A DNA stretch of 32,722 nucleotides from an uncultured Gammaproteobacteria bacterium (GTDB taxonomy: Bacteria; Pseudomonadota; Gammaproteobacteria; Poriferisulfidales; GCA-002705445): positions 1-32,722 of the forward strand of contig CAJWEM010000001.1 in the NCBI GenBank assembly GCA_913031205.1, in the 5' to 3' direction. Below, piece by piece: positions 1 to 8,372 of this stretch. Below the pieces are notes generated by a model. That model was not told the DNA's origin. It worked only from the letters and a program-made list of their open reading frames with translations, and did not search any database. Position 1 is the first letter of the stretch. Every line of letters begins with the position of its first letter. Position numbers and translations under genes: made by a program.

Positions 1-346
1 TAAATTCTGGGATTGGATCTTTGCCAGTATCTCCTGCTCTTCCAGCAAAAATTGAGATTATTACTTTTGTTTTTTTATTTATTTTTTTCAAAATTTTCCC
101 TGTCTGTTTTGCGGTATAAACTGCGGTAATGTTCAGTTTTATATTTTGATTATTCAATTTTTTGATTACTTTTCCAGTGAATTGATTTTTTGAATTAACT
201 ACTGGAACTTTAACATAAACATTTTTACCCCAACTACTGATCTTTAAGCCTTGATCAATCATTTCTTTCTCATTATCAGCAAAAACCTCGAATGATATTG
301 GCTTATTTGTAATCTTTAAAATATTTTTACAGTAAAGTTCATAATT
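1..346 (-). pseudogene. Transaldolase fragment (N-terminus missing, C-terminus beyond window)
   Basis: Reading the minus strand from 346 down to 2 gives about 115 codons of an open frame matching the middle of the transaldolase / fructose-6-phosphate aldolase family. Visible family stretches are KPISFEVFAD, SWGKNVYVKVPV (the lysine after YV is at the position of the family's Schiff-base lysine), LNITAVYTAKQ and ISIFAGRAGDTGKDPIP. Full-length members begin about 45 residues earlier with a beta strand and a GxTTNPSL motif. Here a TAA stop at 347-349 replaces all of that, and no start codon is available, so the 5' end is lost. The C-terminus runs off the window. It abuts an unrelated pseudouridine synthase fragment on the opposite strand. 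The family assignment is firm. Whether the truncation is biological or an assembly artefact cannot be told from here. Confidence 0.75.
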
Positions 347-366
347 TTATTCGAAACGAAGTTGAT

Positions 367-648
367 ATGGAAAGCAAGCATAAGAAAAAGGCTGTCACAT
401 ATTATAAAGTAATGGAGAGAAAGGGATCTGAGTACTCTTGGCTATTATTAAAGCCTTCTACCGGCCGCACACACCAATTGAGAATTCATTGTGCCGAATT
501 AGGCACGCCGATAGTAGGAGATCGAAAGTATAAAAAGAGTATAAACATCTCTAATGGCCCTAATATGCCAAAAGACCACATGTATTTATCTGGGTCCTTA
601 CTCAGCAAACCATATCCATTATGTTCGACGTTGGCCAGAGCCATATGA
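367..648 (+). pseudogene. RluC/RluD-family pseudouridine synthase, C-terminal fragment
   Basis: The frame contains the late RluA-family signature [20 protein letters not shown] followed by DRKY, typical of the C-terminal third of 23S rRNA pseudouridine synthases. The catalytic HRLDxxTSG region and the S4 domain that should lie about 100-200 codons upstream are absent: the frame is open only back to about 313, and the bases upstream of about 345 belong to a transaldolase on the other strand. The family-like sequence ends near 612, after which the last codons look random up to a TGA at 646-648. The ATG at 367 is simply the first in frame and not a credible start. Both ends therefore look broken. 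The enzyme family is clear; the subfamily is not. Confidence 0.7.
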
Positions 649-1519
649 ACAACAGCAAGAATGCTGAAGCAGACATTAAAATACCATTTTCATAATCAAA
701 TCCTGGCAATTCACAAAAATCATATTTAATTTCAACATCAGAGTGATTTTTATTAATTAAATTACAAAGGCCTACCATATATTTAATATCATCTTCAATT
801 GCTGGATCAAAAGAAATGATATTATTGGAATCTCTTAATATATTTTTTATCGTCCCATGCATTTTCGGGAAATCACAAATACAATTCTTTAAATTATTAT
901 CGACATGTAAAGTATTCATGTACTTTTTAATTTCAGAAGATGATTTGCTTTTAATAAGCTCCTTTATATTTTTTTCATCTTCTTTTTTTAAATTTGCTGA
1001 ATTAATTAATTTTTTAAAAATGCCGACATGTCCAAGATCAAGATATATTTTCTTTTCGGAAAATATTTTTACAACATCTAACATCAAATTTACAATCTCT
1101 ACATCATTTTCAATGTCTGAATTTCCAATTAGTTCTGCGCCTGCTTGGATTGGTATTCTTGAGCCTTTTGAATCTTTGCTATTAGTCCTAACTACATGAT
1201 CGAAGTAACAATATCTATTGATTTCGTCTAAATTACCATAGGTTGAGTTGATTCTAGCTATTTGGCTAGTAATATCAGCTCTCAGCCCAAGTTGTCTTCC
1301 TGTTTCTTGATCTATTAATTTGAATGTTTGAAGATCTAAATCCTCGCTTGAATTAGATAACAAAGAATCGTGATATTCAACTAAAGGTGGAATTACTAAG
1401 CCATAGCCGTAGGATAAAAAAGTTTCAATTACTTCTCTTCTTTTTTGCTCAAGCCAATAAGCTTGTTCAGGCAGGATATCTTCAATACCCTCTGGTAGTA
1501 TCCATTTCTTGGTTGGCAT
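602..1519 (-). pseudogene. hisZ: ATP phosphoribosyltransferase regulatory subunit HisZ, 3'-truncated
   Basis: HisZ is a catalytically inactive paralogue of class II histidyl-tRNA synthetase that binds short-form HisG and allows histidine feedback on the first step of histidine synthesis. The N-terminus (MPTKKWILPEGIEDILPEQA) and the motif-2-like LGLRADITSQIARI stretch are typical, and position next to hflC fits gammaproteobacteria, where hisZ and then purA follow hflC. The family is about 380-395 residues. Here recognisable sequence ends at FDYENGI (about residue 280, near position 660). The remaining ~24 codons to the stop at 602 are unrelated and overlap the pseudouridine synthase fragment. 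The ATG at 1519 is the natural start, so the 5' end is intact and the 3' end is lost. purA is not present. Short-form HisG is expected elsewhere in the genome (inference). Confidence 0.8.
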
Positions 1520-1569
1520 TTGTATATTTTAATGACTTATTATAGTTATTGGCACATTTATTTTTGGCA

Positions 1570-2424
1570 TTATTTTATATTTTTAAAATATTCAAAAAAT
1601 TCTGAATCAGGATCTATCACGAGCATGTCGGACTTATTAGTAAAAGAGTTTATATAAGCCTTGAGGCTTCTTGTAAATGCATAAAACTCAGCATCTCTTC
1701 CATAAGCATCAGCATATATAGCTGTAGATTTTGCATCACCTGAACCTCTCTCTTTCTCTGAGGTTCTATATGCTTCAGCAATTATCACTGTTCTTTTCTT
1801 ATCTGCTTGAGCTCTTATATTTTCAGCTGTTTCTTGCCCTCTTGCTCTAAAATCTTTTGCAGTTCTGCTTCTTTCGGCACGCATTCTCTGATAAACCGAT
1901 TCACTAACATCTTCTGGAAGCTCTATTCTACTGATCCTAACATCGACGAGCTCTATTCCAAGTTCTCCAGCAACAACTTGTGCTCTAGACTCAAGTTGCT
2001 GCATAATTTCTTCTCTTTCACCAGAAATAGCTTGTTGAATAGTTCTGATCCCAAATTGGTTTTTCAATTCATCTTTTACAATTTGTGTAATTCGTCCTTC
2101 TGCTCTTGCCCTGTCTCCTAAGGTGGATTTGTAATATGATTTTACGTTTGCGATTTTCCACTTAACAAAAAAATCTACTGACATATTTTTCTTTTCGCTT
2201 GTTAGAAATAGTTCAGGTTTTGCATCCATTGTAAGAATTCTTGCATCAAACTTTCTAACATTGTTAACGAGTGGTAATTTAAAATGTAGTCCAGGCTTAA
2301 GATCGTCTCGTTTGATTTCTCCTAACTGGAAAACCATAGCTCTTTGAGTTTCTTTTACAAAAAAAACAGTGGAAGAAAAAATTAAAAATAAACCACCTAA
2401 TAGAAATAAAATTTTCGTATTCAT
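1570..2424 (-). CDS. hflC: HflC, SPFH-family modulator of FtsH protease
   Basis: HflC pairs with HflK in a large periplasm-exposed membrane assembly around the AAA protease FtsH and restrains its activity on membrane proteins. The 284-residue product has an N-terminal membrane anchor at about residues 4-23, then the SPFH/band-7 domain beginning with TQRAMVFQLGEI. A charged helical stretch with RMRAERSRTAKDFRARGQE follows, and the family-typical GSGDAKSTAIYADAYGRDAE leads to FYAFTRSLKAY near the C-terminus. Length is close to the usual ~290-330. The start ATG at 2424 lies just after the hflK stop (2-nt gap) with a purine-rich GGAAG upstream, so translation is probably coupled. It sits in the canonical hfq-hflX-hflK-hflC order. 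Confidence 0.95.
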   Translation of the reverse strand: MNTKILFLLGGLFLIFSSTVFFVKETQRAMVFQLGEIKRDDLKPGLHFKLPLVNNVRKFDARILTMDAKPELFLTSEKKNMSVDFFVKWKIANVKSYYKSTLGDRARAEGRITQIVKDELKNQFGIRTIQQAISGEREEIMQQLESRAQVVAGELGIELVDVRISRIELPEDVSESVYQRMRAERSRTAKDFRARGQETAENIRAQADKKRTVIIAEAYRTSEKERGSGDAKSTAIYADAYGRDAEFYAFTRSLKAYINSFTNKSDMLVIDPDSEFFEYFKNIK

Positions 2425-2426
2425 TT

Positions 2427-3566
2427 TTATCTTCCCTCTCTTATGTTTGTATTACTTTCCATAGGTTCCTCGACTTCACTTGAATTATCATTTGATTCGT
2501 TAATTTTTTCAGGATTAATGATTTTATCTAATGGTAATAGCATTAAGTTATTTCCAGACTTAATATCAATCATAAGTTTTGAACTATTAGATAATACAGA
2601 CTCAAGTGCGTCCATGTATAAACGTTTTTTTGTAACTTCTGGTGCTCTTTTGTACTCTTTTAGAAGTTTAATAAATCTATCTGCATCACCTTCGGCATTT
2701 GCAATTACCATTTCCTTATAAGCTAACGCATCTTGTATCATTCGAGCAGCCTCACCTCTTGCTTTAGGCACAACTTCATTTGCATAAGCTTGAGCCTCAT
2801 TCTTATATCTCTCCATATCTTCTCTTGCTTTTGTGGCATCTTGAAAAGCATCTTGCACTGCATCAGGTGGCTGAGAGTCTTGGAGGTTTACAGTGATGAC
2901 TTGAATTCCTGCTTGGTAACTATCTAAAACATCTTGCATTAAAGACTCTGTCTTATTTGAGATTTCTGTTCTTCCTTCTCTTAAAATGTAGTCCATTTCA
3001 TTTTTTCCAACTACATCTCTGATTGCCGAATCTAATACACCACAAATTGTACTTCTGCTACCAAACCTGCAAGTTCTATCACCCGGTATATCAGGATTCT
3101 CAACATTAAACAAATAATCTTCTGCGGATTTTATTCTGTATTGAACTGAGAAAGCAAGTTCAACAATATTTTCGTCTTGAGTAAGCATTGTTGTTCTTTT
3201 CTCAACACTTCTTATTCCAGTAAAGTTTATTGTTTCATGGGTTTCAATAGGTCTTGGCAAATGCCAGCCGGGTCCTGGCATAGCGGTTCTCTGATATTCA
3301 CCAAAGCGAAGGATTACAGCTCTTTCGTTCTCACTAACAATATAGAATCCTGTGGCAGACCATACTAAAAGGACAAAAACTAATAAAGTAACAATAGACG
3401 TTCCTTTTTTTCCTCCACCGCCACTGCCATTTGAGGCTTTTTTTGAACCAAACATGTTACCCAAAGAAGAAGTGAACTTATTTAGTACCGCATCTAGATC
3501 TGGTGGATTTTGTCCTTTATTTCTTTCCCAAGGGTCTTTATCGTTATTTGATTGATTCCAAGGCAT
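2427..3566 (-). CDS. hflK: HflK, SPFH-family modulator of FtsH protease
   Basis: HflK is the partner of HflC in the FtsH-regulating complex of the inner membrane. I place the start at the ATG at 3566 because it gives the family N-terminus MPWNQSNNDKDPWERNKG and PPDLDAVL, with GGAG nine bases upstream; the frame runs open to 3599, adding 11 unlikely residues. The product is then 379 residues: a Gly/Ser/Lys-rich linker, a membrane segment at about 57-76, and an SPFH domain starting near SENERAVILRFGEYQRT. A long helical region with EAQAYANEVVPKARGEAARM follows, and LMLLPLDKII lies near the end. An unusual insertion of roughly a dozen residues with two cysteines (about C166 and C175) interrupts the SPFH domain before the SAIRDVVGKNEMDYIL helix. 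Confidence 0.95.
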   Translation of the reverse strand: MPWNQSNNDKDPWERNKGQNPPDLDAVLNKFTSSLGNMFGSKKASNGSGGGGKKGTSIVTLLVFVLLVWSATGFYIVSENERAVILRFGEYQRTAMPGPGWHLPRPIETHETINFTGIRSVEKRTTMLTQDENIVELAFSVQYRIKSAEDYLFNVENPDIPGDRTCRFGSRSTICGVLDSAIRDVVGKNEMDYILREGRTEISNKTESLMQDVLDSYQAGIQVITVNLQDSQPPDAVQDAFQDATKAREDMERYKNEAQAYANEVVPKARGEAARMIQDALAYKEMVIANAEGDADRFIKLLKEYKRAPEVTKKRLYMDALESVLSNSSKLMIDIKSGNNLMLLPLDKIINPEKINESNDNSSEVEEPMESNTNIREGR

Positions 3567-3623
3567 TATCTTAATCTCCATTAGTATTCGATTGGTCATT
3601 ATAACAAAATTATATCTAAATAA

Positions 3624-4937
3624 TTATCCAGTTTTATAAATTTCTTGTGCATTTTTTGATTTTTTTTGTGTATTTCTGTTAATTAGACCTTTTTTATTAA
3701 GATATTTTGTAAAGTGGCTATTTGCTAAAAACTCCATTTTACATTGTCCTGATTTTGTAAAAGTCTCACTCACATTAATACATTGTTCGTATATTTGTGA
3801 CCTTATTTTATTGTCAAGGCTTGGGAGTTCGATTTTGACAATATGGTATTTCTCGAAAAGTCTATTTGAAATAGTTTGCCTCAGAAAGTCGATTCCATAA
3901 CCTGTTTTTGCAGAAACATAGCAGGATGAATCTTGTTGTAAATGCGAGAAATTCTCTGGATTATAATTATGATCAATTTTGTTAAAAACTAAAATTTTCG
4001 GTATTTTGTTAGCTCCGATACTTTTAAGTACAGAATCAACTTCCTTAATATAATTCGGAAAATTATTATCGCTTAAATCTATGACGTGAATCAATAAGTT
4101 ACTTTCTGACACTTCGGATAAAGTCGATTTAAAAGACTCTATAAGATGATGTGGTAATTTTCTTATAAATCCTACTGTGTCACTAATTACTGCATTCTTT
4201 TTATTTTTTAACTGAATTTTTCTATGTATAGGATCAAGCGTTGCAAAAAGTTTATCTGCAGATAATGTATTCATTCCTGTTAAATAATTAAATAAAGTTG
4301 ATTTTCCTGCATTTGTGTAACCAACAATACTTATTCTTAAAATATCTCTCTTAAGTCTTAAGTTTCTACTTAATTTTCTTTGATTACTCACCTTATTTAA
4401 TCTTTTTTGTATAGTATTAATTCTTGCCTTTAAAAGTCTCCTGTCGGTTTCAAGCTGTGTTTCACCTGGTCCTCTCAAACCAATTCCACCTTTTTGTCTT
4501 TCTAAATGACTCCAACCTCGGACTAATCTTGTAGCAAGGTAATTTAGCTGAGCTAATTCAACCTGTAATTTCCCCTCGTGAGATATTGCTCTTTGAGAAA
4601 AAATATCAAGGATCAATCCAGTTCTATCTAAAACTCTTGCAGAGAATAAATTTTCTAAATTTCTCTCTTGGCTAGGGCTTAAATCAACATTAAATATTAC
4701 AAGTTTTATACCAGTTCTTTTGATTTGTTTTTCAATTAACTTTGCGTCACCTTGTCCTATGTAAAGACTAATAGAAATATTCTTATTTTTTTGAGAAAGA
4801 GATATGGTGTCTGAGGCGAAAACATTTGCTGAACGAGCTAGTTCTTGAAATTCTTCTTTCGAGTTAAAAGAATCCAAAATTGGATTATCAATATAGACTA
4901 GTAGAGCTTTATTTAAAAAATTATCAATTTTCTTCAA
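3624..4937 (-). CDS. hflX: HflX, ribosome-splitting GTPase
   Basis: HflX is a translational GTPase that binds and splits stalled 70S or 100S ribosomes under stress. The 437-residue product shows the HflX N-terminal domain with LSPSQERNLENLF and RVLDRTGLILDIFSQRA. The glycine-rich GGIGLRGPGETQLETDRR signature lies at about 150-167. The GTPase domain has G1 GYTNAGKS (206-213), G3 DTVGF (253-257) and G4 NKID (319-322). The start codon is TTG at 4937, with AGGA nine bases upstream, and gives the expected N-terminal length. It lies between hfq and hflK with gaps of 24 and 57 bp, the standard gammaproteobacterial order. Length is close to the E. coli protein (426). Confidence 0.95.
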   Translation of the reverse strand: MKKIDNFLNKALLVYIDNPILDSFNSKEEFQELARSANVFASDTISLSQKNKNISISLYIGQGDAKLIEKQIKRTGIKLVIFNVDLSPSQERNLENLFSARVLDRTGLILDIFSQRAISHEGKLQVELAQLNYLATRLVRGWSHLERQKGGIGLRGPGETQLETDRRLLKARINTIQKRLNKVSNQRKLSRNLRLKRDILRISIVGYTNAGKSTLFNYLTGMNTLSADKLFATLDPIHRKIQLKNKKNAVISDTVGFIRKLPHHLIESFKSTLSEVSESNLLIHVIDLSDNNFPNYIKEVDSVLKSIGANKIPKILVFNKIDHNYNPENFSHLQQDSSCYVSAKTGYGIDFLRQTISNRLFEKYHIVKIELPSLDNKIRSQIYEQCINVSETFTKSGQCKMEFLANSHFTKYLNKKGLINRNTQKKSKNAQEIYKTG

Positions 4938-4961
4938 ACTTAAATTTCCTTGATATCTCTA

Positions 4962-5186
4962 CTATTCCTCAGTTTGAAACTTTATAGTTTTCGCAGGCAC
5001 AATAGTTGAAACTGCATGTTTGTATACCATTTGGTTGACAGTATTTTTAAGTATAATTACATACTGGTCAAACGAATCAACTTGTCCCTGAAGTTTTATA
5101 CCATTAACAAGATATATTGAAACAGGTACTTTTTCTTTTCTAAGAGCGTTTAAAAATGGCTCTTGAAGTATTTGGCTTTTTGTCAT
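4962..5186 (-). CDS. hfq: Hfq RNA chaperone
   Basis: Hfq is a homohexameric Sm-like RNA chaperone that pairs small regulatory RNAs with mRNAs. At 74 residues it covers the Sm core with essentially no C-terminal tail (E. coli has 102 residues). Sm1 includes [22 protein letters not shown] and Sm2 contains [11 protein letters not shown], which carries the proximal-site lysine-histidine pair. The N-terminal [18 protein letters not shown] is canonical. The ATG at 5186 has a GAGG element eight bases upstream. It follows miaA with a 27-bp gap, as in most gammaproteobacteria. The missing acidic tail is a common trait of reduced genomes (inference). Confidence 0.97.
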   Translation of the reverse strand: MTKSQILQEPFLNALRKEKVPVSIYLVNGIKLQGQVDSFDQYVIILKNTVNQMVYKHAVSTIVPAKTIKFQTEE

Positions 5187-5213
5187 TATTATATCCTCAC
5201 CTGTAAAATTTAT

Positions 5214-6134
5214 TCACGCTAAAAATCTATCTATTCTTCTAAGAATATTACCATAATCTAATGAAGTATACACTGTAGAAGTATCAAGATGTCTTAACCA
5301 TGTTATTTGCCTTTTGGCTAACTGTCTCGTTGCCGCCAATGTCATAGATTTCATTGAATCTAAGTCAATTTTACCATCTAGATGCTCTGACCCTTGCCTA
5401 TAGCCTATTGTTTTCATCGCAGGCAAGTCCATACCTTTATGACTTTTTTTTATTTGCGAAATTTCATCTAAAAGTCCTTTATCCATCATATTTTTAAACC
5501 TAGCATCTATCTTTGAATGTAAAAGAGATCTATCACTGGGCATTATAGATATGTTTAGGTTTTTAAAATATTGAACATTCTTTGCACACTGCTTCATTAT
5601 AGAACTGGGTTTTTGCAGTTCGTTGGAAAAATATATTTCGAGCAACCTTATAATTCTATATTTATCATTGTGGTGTATTTTTTCAGCAGAGATCTTATCT
5701 ACATCTTTAAGAAAGCTATATAAATAGGATAGATTATTTTCATGAAGCATTTTCTGAATCTTATTTTTTATCTCTTCGGGTACCTCTCTCATATCAGACA
5801 ATCCCCCTGAAAAAAAAGTCTTAAAATACATAATTGACCCACCAACTAATAGTGGAGTTTTTTTTCTTTTATGAATATCTTCAATATTTAAAATAAGATC
5901 CTCATAAAATTTAGCAACGGAATATTTCTGCCATGGCTCAAGAATATTAATCATTCGATGAGGATGAATTTTTAATATATTATTATCGGGTTTTGCAGAG
6001 CCTATATTAAATTTTTTATAAACCATTACAGAGTCAACACTTACAATTTCAATATCAAATTCTTTATTAAGCGAAATAGCAAGCTCAGTTTTTCCTGATG
6101 CGGTTGGGCCCATTAAAGATATTACATTCTTCAT
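5214..6134 (-). CDS. miaA: tRNA dimethylallyltransferase MiaA
   Basis: MiaA transfers a dimethylallyl group to N6 of A37 in tRNAs reading UNN codons. The P-loop GPTASGKT is at residues 9-16. The DSxxxY motif that contacts the tRNA and isoprenoid appears as VDSVMVYKKFNIGSAKP (34-50), and TRQLAKRQITWLR near the C-terminus is the family signature. Length 306 fits the family. The start ATG at 6134 overlaps the tsaB stop by 4 nt, so the two are probably translationally coupled. The dimethylallyl diphosphate donor comes from the MEP pathway, three genes of which (ispD, ispF, dxr) lie in this window. mutL, the usual upstream neighbour in E. coli, is absent here. Confidence 0.95.
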   Translation of the reverse strand: MKNVISLMGPTASGKTELAISLNKEFDIEIVSVDSVMVYKKFNIGSAKPDNNILKIHPHRMINILEPWQKYSVAKFYEDLILNIEDIHKRKKTPLLVGGSIMYFKTFFSGGLSDMREVPEEIKNKIQKMLHENNLSYLYSFLKDVDKISAEKIHHNDKYRIIRLLEIYFSNELQKPSSIMKQCAKNVQYFKNLNISIMPSDRSLLHSKIDARFKNMMDKGLLDEISQIKKSHKGMDLPAMKTIGYRQGSEHLDGKIDLDSMKSMTLAATRQLAKRQITWLRHLDTSTVYTSLDYGNILRRIDRFLA

Positions 6135-6811
6135 TTTTTCTTTTCTGCGATATTATCTCTTATGTAAAGTAAATTTACATCTTCAATCTTACATTTCAAC
6201 TTGTCCTGATGCTTTTCTACCTCTAATATCAAGTGATTAAAATCAATTTTTTTATTTTCAATAATAGCTTCGGTTACATTTGGTAGAATTTTTTTATAAT
6301 TAGGCAAAAAATTTATGTCGTTTTTTACAATATAATGTTTTTTAAAATTATATTTTTTTAAATCTAAAAAAAAATCATTTATTGATGAAAGGCGGTAATT
6401 CTGATTTTCTTGAAATAACTCATTTTTATCATTATAAAATTGCCAATATATTTCATTCATTTTTGCGTCAATTGCTACAATGATGGGATAGGAATCTTTA
6501 AAATCTTTTTTTGATAAAGCTAAAATTTGAAATGAATTTAACTTTATTATTGGCACGTTTAAATAAAAAGCTAATGCTTTAACACATGATAATGCAACTC
6601 TTAAGCTTGTAAAATTACCCGGTCCATTATTAAAATATATAATTGAAATATCTTTTGTTGATGATTGAGAGTTTACTAATATAGAATTTAAACTTTTAAT
6701 AATTTCTTTTGAGATATTTTTTTTTTCACTTATTATGCTTTTATAAAGTTTTTCATCTTTCTTTAAAACGATTTTTGTCTCGTTGAAAGCAGTATCAAGA
6801 AATAATATCAT
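6131..6811 (-). CDS. tsaB: tRNA t6A synthesis protein TsaB
   Basis: TsaB is the ASKHA-fold scaffold partner of TsaD in making the universal t6A37 modification of ANN-decoding tRNAs. The 226-residue product opens with the strand ILFLDTAFN, has the TsaB hallmark GPGNFTSLR at 63-71 followed by VALSCVKALAF, and contains AIDAKMNEIYW in the position of the family DARMxEVYW motif. Length matches E. coli TsaB (231). The ATG at 6811 overlaps the ispF stop, and the tsaB stop overlaps the miaA start, each by 4 nt. Position directly before miaA puts two A37-modification genes in one transcript. The second half is weakly conserved and very lysine/asparagine-rich, like the rest of the region. Confidence 0.9.
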   Translation of the reverse strand: MILFLDTAFNETKIVLKKDEKLYKSIISEKKNISKEIIKSLNSILVNSQSSTKDISIIYFNNGPGNFTSLRVALSCVKALAFYLNVPIIKLNSFQILALSKKDFKDSYPIIVAIDAKMNEIYWQFYNDKNELFQENQNYRLSSINDFFLDLKKYNFKKHYIVKNDINFLPNYKKILPNVTEAIIENKKIDFNHLILEVEKHQDKLKCKIEDVNLLYIRDNIAEKKK

Positions 6812-7281
6812 TTTTTTTCTAATAATAGTGCAACATGAGCTTCCATTCCCTCATCTCTTCCGACATACCCAAGTTTATCATTTGTCTTTGATTTAATATT
6901 AATTTGATTTTCTTTGAGATCTAAGATTGCACATAAGGAGTCTTCGATTTTCTTTGAGTATTTTGAAATACGTGGTTTTTCCGTTACTATTGTTGCATCT
7001 ATATTTAAAATGCTAAAGCCATCCTGACTAATAATTTCATTTATATGCTTTAAAAAAAAAGTACTGTCCATATCTTTATATTTATCTGAGCTATCAAAAT
7101 ATTTTCCTATATCACCCTTGCCCGAAGCACCAAGTAGTGCATCACATATTGCATGAATTAAAATATCGCCATCCGAATGAGCTACAATAGCTCTTTTTGA
7201 GGAAATTTTAACGCCTCCTAGTAATATGAAATCGCCGTCCTTAAATCTGTGAGAATCATAGCCATGCCCTACGCTTATCAT
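6808..7281 (-). CDS. ispF: 2-C-methyl-D-erythritol 2,4-cyclodiphosphate synthase IspF
   Basis: IspF cyclises CDP-ME 2-phosphate to MEcPP, the fifth step of the MEP isoprenoid pathway, as a trimer with a zinc ion per site. Zinc ligands are visible as D9 and H11 (GHGYDSHRF) and H43 (LIHAICDALLGASGKGDIG). The C-terminal region has TNDKLGYVGRDEG, the family's TTxExLGFxGRxEG motif. Length 157 matches the E. coli enzyme. The ATG at 7281 overlaps the end of ispD by 4 nt, and its own stop overlaps tsaB. Its substrate is supplied through IspD (upstream gene) and IspE, which is not in this window. Confidence 0.96.
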   Translation of the reverse strand: MISVGHGYDSHRFKDGDFILLGGVKISSKRAIVAHSDGDILIHAICDALLGASGKGDIGKYFDSSDKYKDMDSTFFLKHINEIISQDGFSILNIDATIVTEKPRISKYSKKIEDSLCAILDLKENQINIKSKTNDKLGYVGRDEGMEAHVALLLEKK

Positions 7282-8099
7282 ATTTGATCCTCGTTTGTAT
7301 TGAACTCTACATCTTCCAAAATATATCTTTCTATATGGTTAATAATACATTTTGCAACTGTCATATCCATCTCATGTGTGATTTTAATGTTATATGGTCT
7401 TCCATAGTGAACTCTACATTTATGACCATTTAATTCAATAGCTTGGCTTTCATCAGTAATTTGTAATTTATTTTCAATACAATATTTTAAAGAACTAAAA
7501 ACAACATTGAATTTAAACATTTGTGGTGTTTGGGCAACCCAAAGATTTTCACGAGGAATCGTTTCTTCTATAATTTTGTCTTCATTTACTTTTTTCAATG
7601 TATCAACTAACGGTAGTGCCATTATACTTGATATATTGCAATCTAAAGTTTTATTTATGAATTCTAAAATATCATAAACAAGTAAACATGGCCTAGCTGC
7701 GTCATGAATAATTACCCAGTCGTCACTAATGTCTTTGTTTTGATTTTTTAAATATTTTAGACAATTAAAAACTGTTTCCTGCCTTGAACTTCCACCCTCA
7801 ACAAAATCCACTTTTTTTAAATTATTAATCAATTCTTCGTTTGTAATTTCGTCTGACGGATCTACACTATGAGCTCTTATACCATCTCTTGCCTGTTTTG
7901 AATTTTTGTTATAACCAACAATAACTTTTCTTACTATACCAATAGAAATTGCAAGATAAATTACAGATTGCAAAACATCGAAATTGTTATCATAATCAAT
8001 CTTCTCAAATATTTTATTTTTTTGATTAAATCTTGTGCTTTTTCCTGCTGCAGGGATTATAAAAGATAGATACTTATTTTTTGAATATTCTTCATTCAT
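7278..8099 (-). CDS. ispD: MEP cytidylyltransferase IspD
   Basis: IspD transfers CMP from CTP to 2-C-methyl-D-erythritol 4-phosphate. The nucleotide-binding loop IIPAAGKSTRFNQKNKIFEK carries the conserved arginine and a downstream lysine. HDAARPCLL, VAQTPQMF and TDESQAIELNG are all family motifs, and the NIKIT segment holds the second catalytic lysine. At 273 residues it is about 35-40 longer than E. coli IspD (236). Extra residues sit mostly between VIVGYNK and VEGGSSRQ (about 15-20 residues) and at both termini. The ATG at 8099 is 3 nt after the ftsB stop; its own stop overlaps ispF. The pairing ftsB-ispD-ispF is standard for gammaproteobacteria. Confidence 0.95.
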   Translation of the reverse strand: MNEEYSKNKYLSFIIPAAGKSTRFNQKNKIFEKIDYDNNFDVLQSVIYLAISIGIVRKVIVGYNKNSKQARDGIRAHSVDPSDEITNEELINNLKKVDFVEGGSSRQETVFNCLKYLKNQNKDISDDWVIIHDAARPCLLVYDILEFINKTLDCNISSIMALPLVDTLKKVNEDKIIEETIPRENLWVAQTPQMFKFNVVFSSLKYCIENKLQITDESQAIELNGHKCRVHYGRPYNIKITHEMDMTVAKCIINHIERYILEDVEFNTNEDQI

Positions 8100-8102
8100 A
8101 TA

Positions 8103-8372
8103 TTATTTTACTATTTGATAAAATATTTCTTTTTCTTTTATAAAGCCTAACTCTGTTCTTGCTTTTTCTTCAATAACTTTTAAACCTGTTTTCAAGTTTT
8201 TTAATTGTGCTCTAAGAATTTCATTTTTTTCTGAAAGTTTTTTTTCCTCTATTTTTAAATAGTCAACTTGATATTTTAGTGCACGGAGATCACGGAAATT
8301 TCTTTCACCATTAAAAAATTTAAATGACAAAACGCCTAAAAAAATTATTAATATCAGAACAAACTTATTCAT
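8103..8372 (-). CDS. ftsB: Cell division protein FtsB
   Basis: FtsB is a small bitopic inner-membrane protein that bridges FtsL and FtsQ in the divisome. The 89-residue product has a membrane segment at about residues 4-20, a coiled coil from about 28 to 65 rich in Leu/Lys/Glu heptads, and the family C-terminal motif [20 protein letters not shown]. The ATG at 8372 overlaps the eno stop by 4 nt and ispD follows after 3 nt, the conserved eno-ftsB-ispD order. Length fits the family (E. coli 103). Confidence 0.93.
   Translation of the reverse strand: MNKFVLILIIFLGVLSFKFFNGERNFRDLRALKYQVDYLKIEEKKLSEKNEILRAQLKNLKTGLKVIEEKARTELGFIKEKEIFYQIVK

Noticed and set aside
500..660. A second minus-strand reading frame with a hydrophobic, protein-like sequence through the hisZ/pseudouridine synthase junction
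   Set aside because: No recognisable family, no start codon, and it is antisense to conserved pseudouridine synthase sequence for much of its length. The apparent coding look may be chance.
816..1199. 127-codon plus-strand frame inside hisZ
   Set aside because: Antisense shadow of conserved hisZ sequence; Phe/Ser/Ile-rich as expected for the reverse of a Lys/Glu/Asn-rich gene, with no family match.
3567..3599. ATG at 3599 as the hflK start
   Set aside because: The MPWNQ N-terminus beginning at 3566 matches the family and has GGAG upstream; the extra residues do not resemble HflK.
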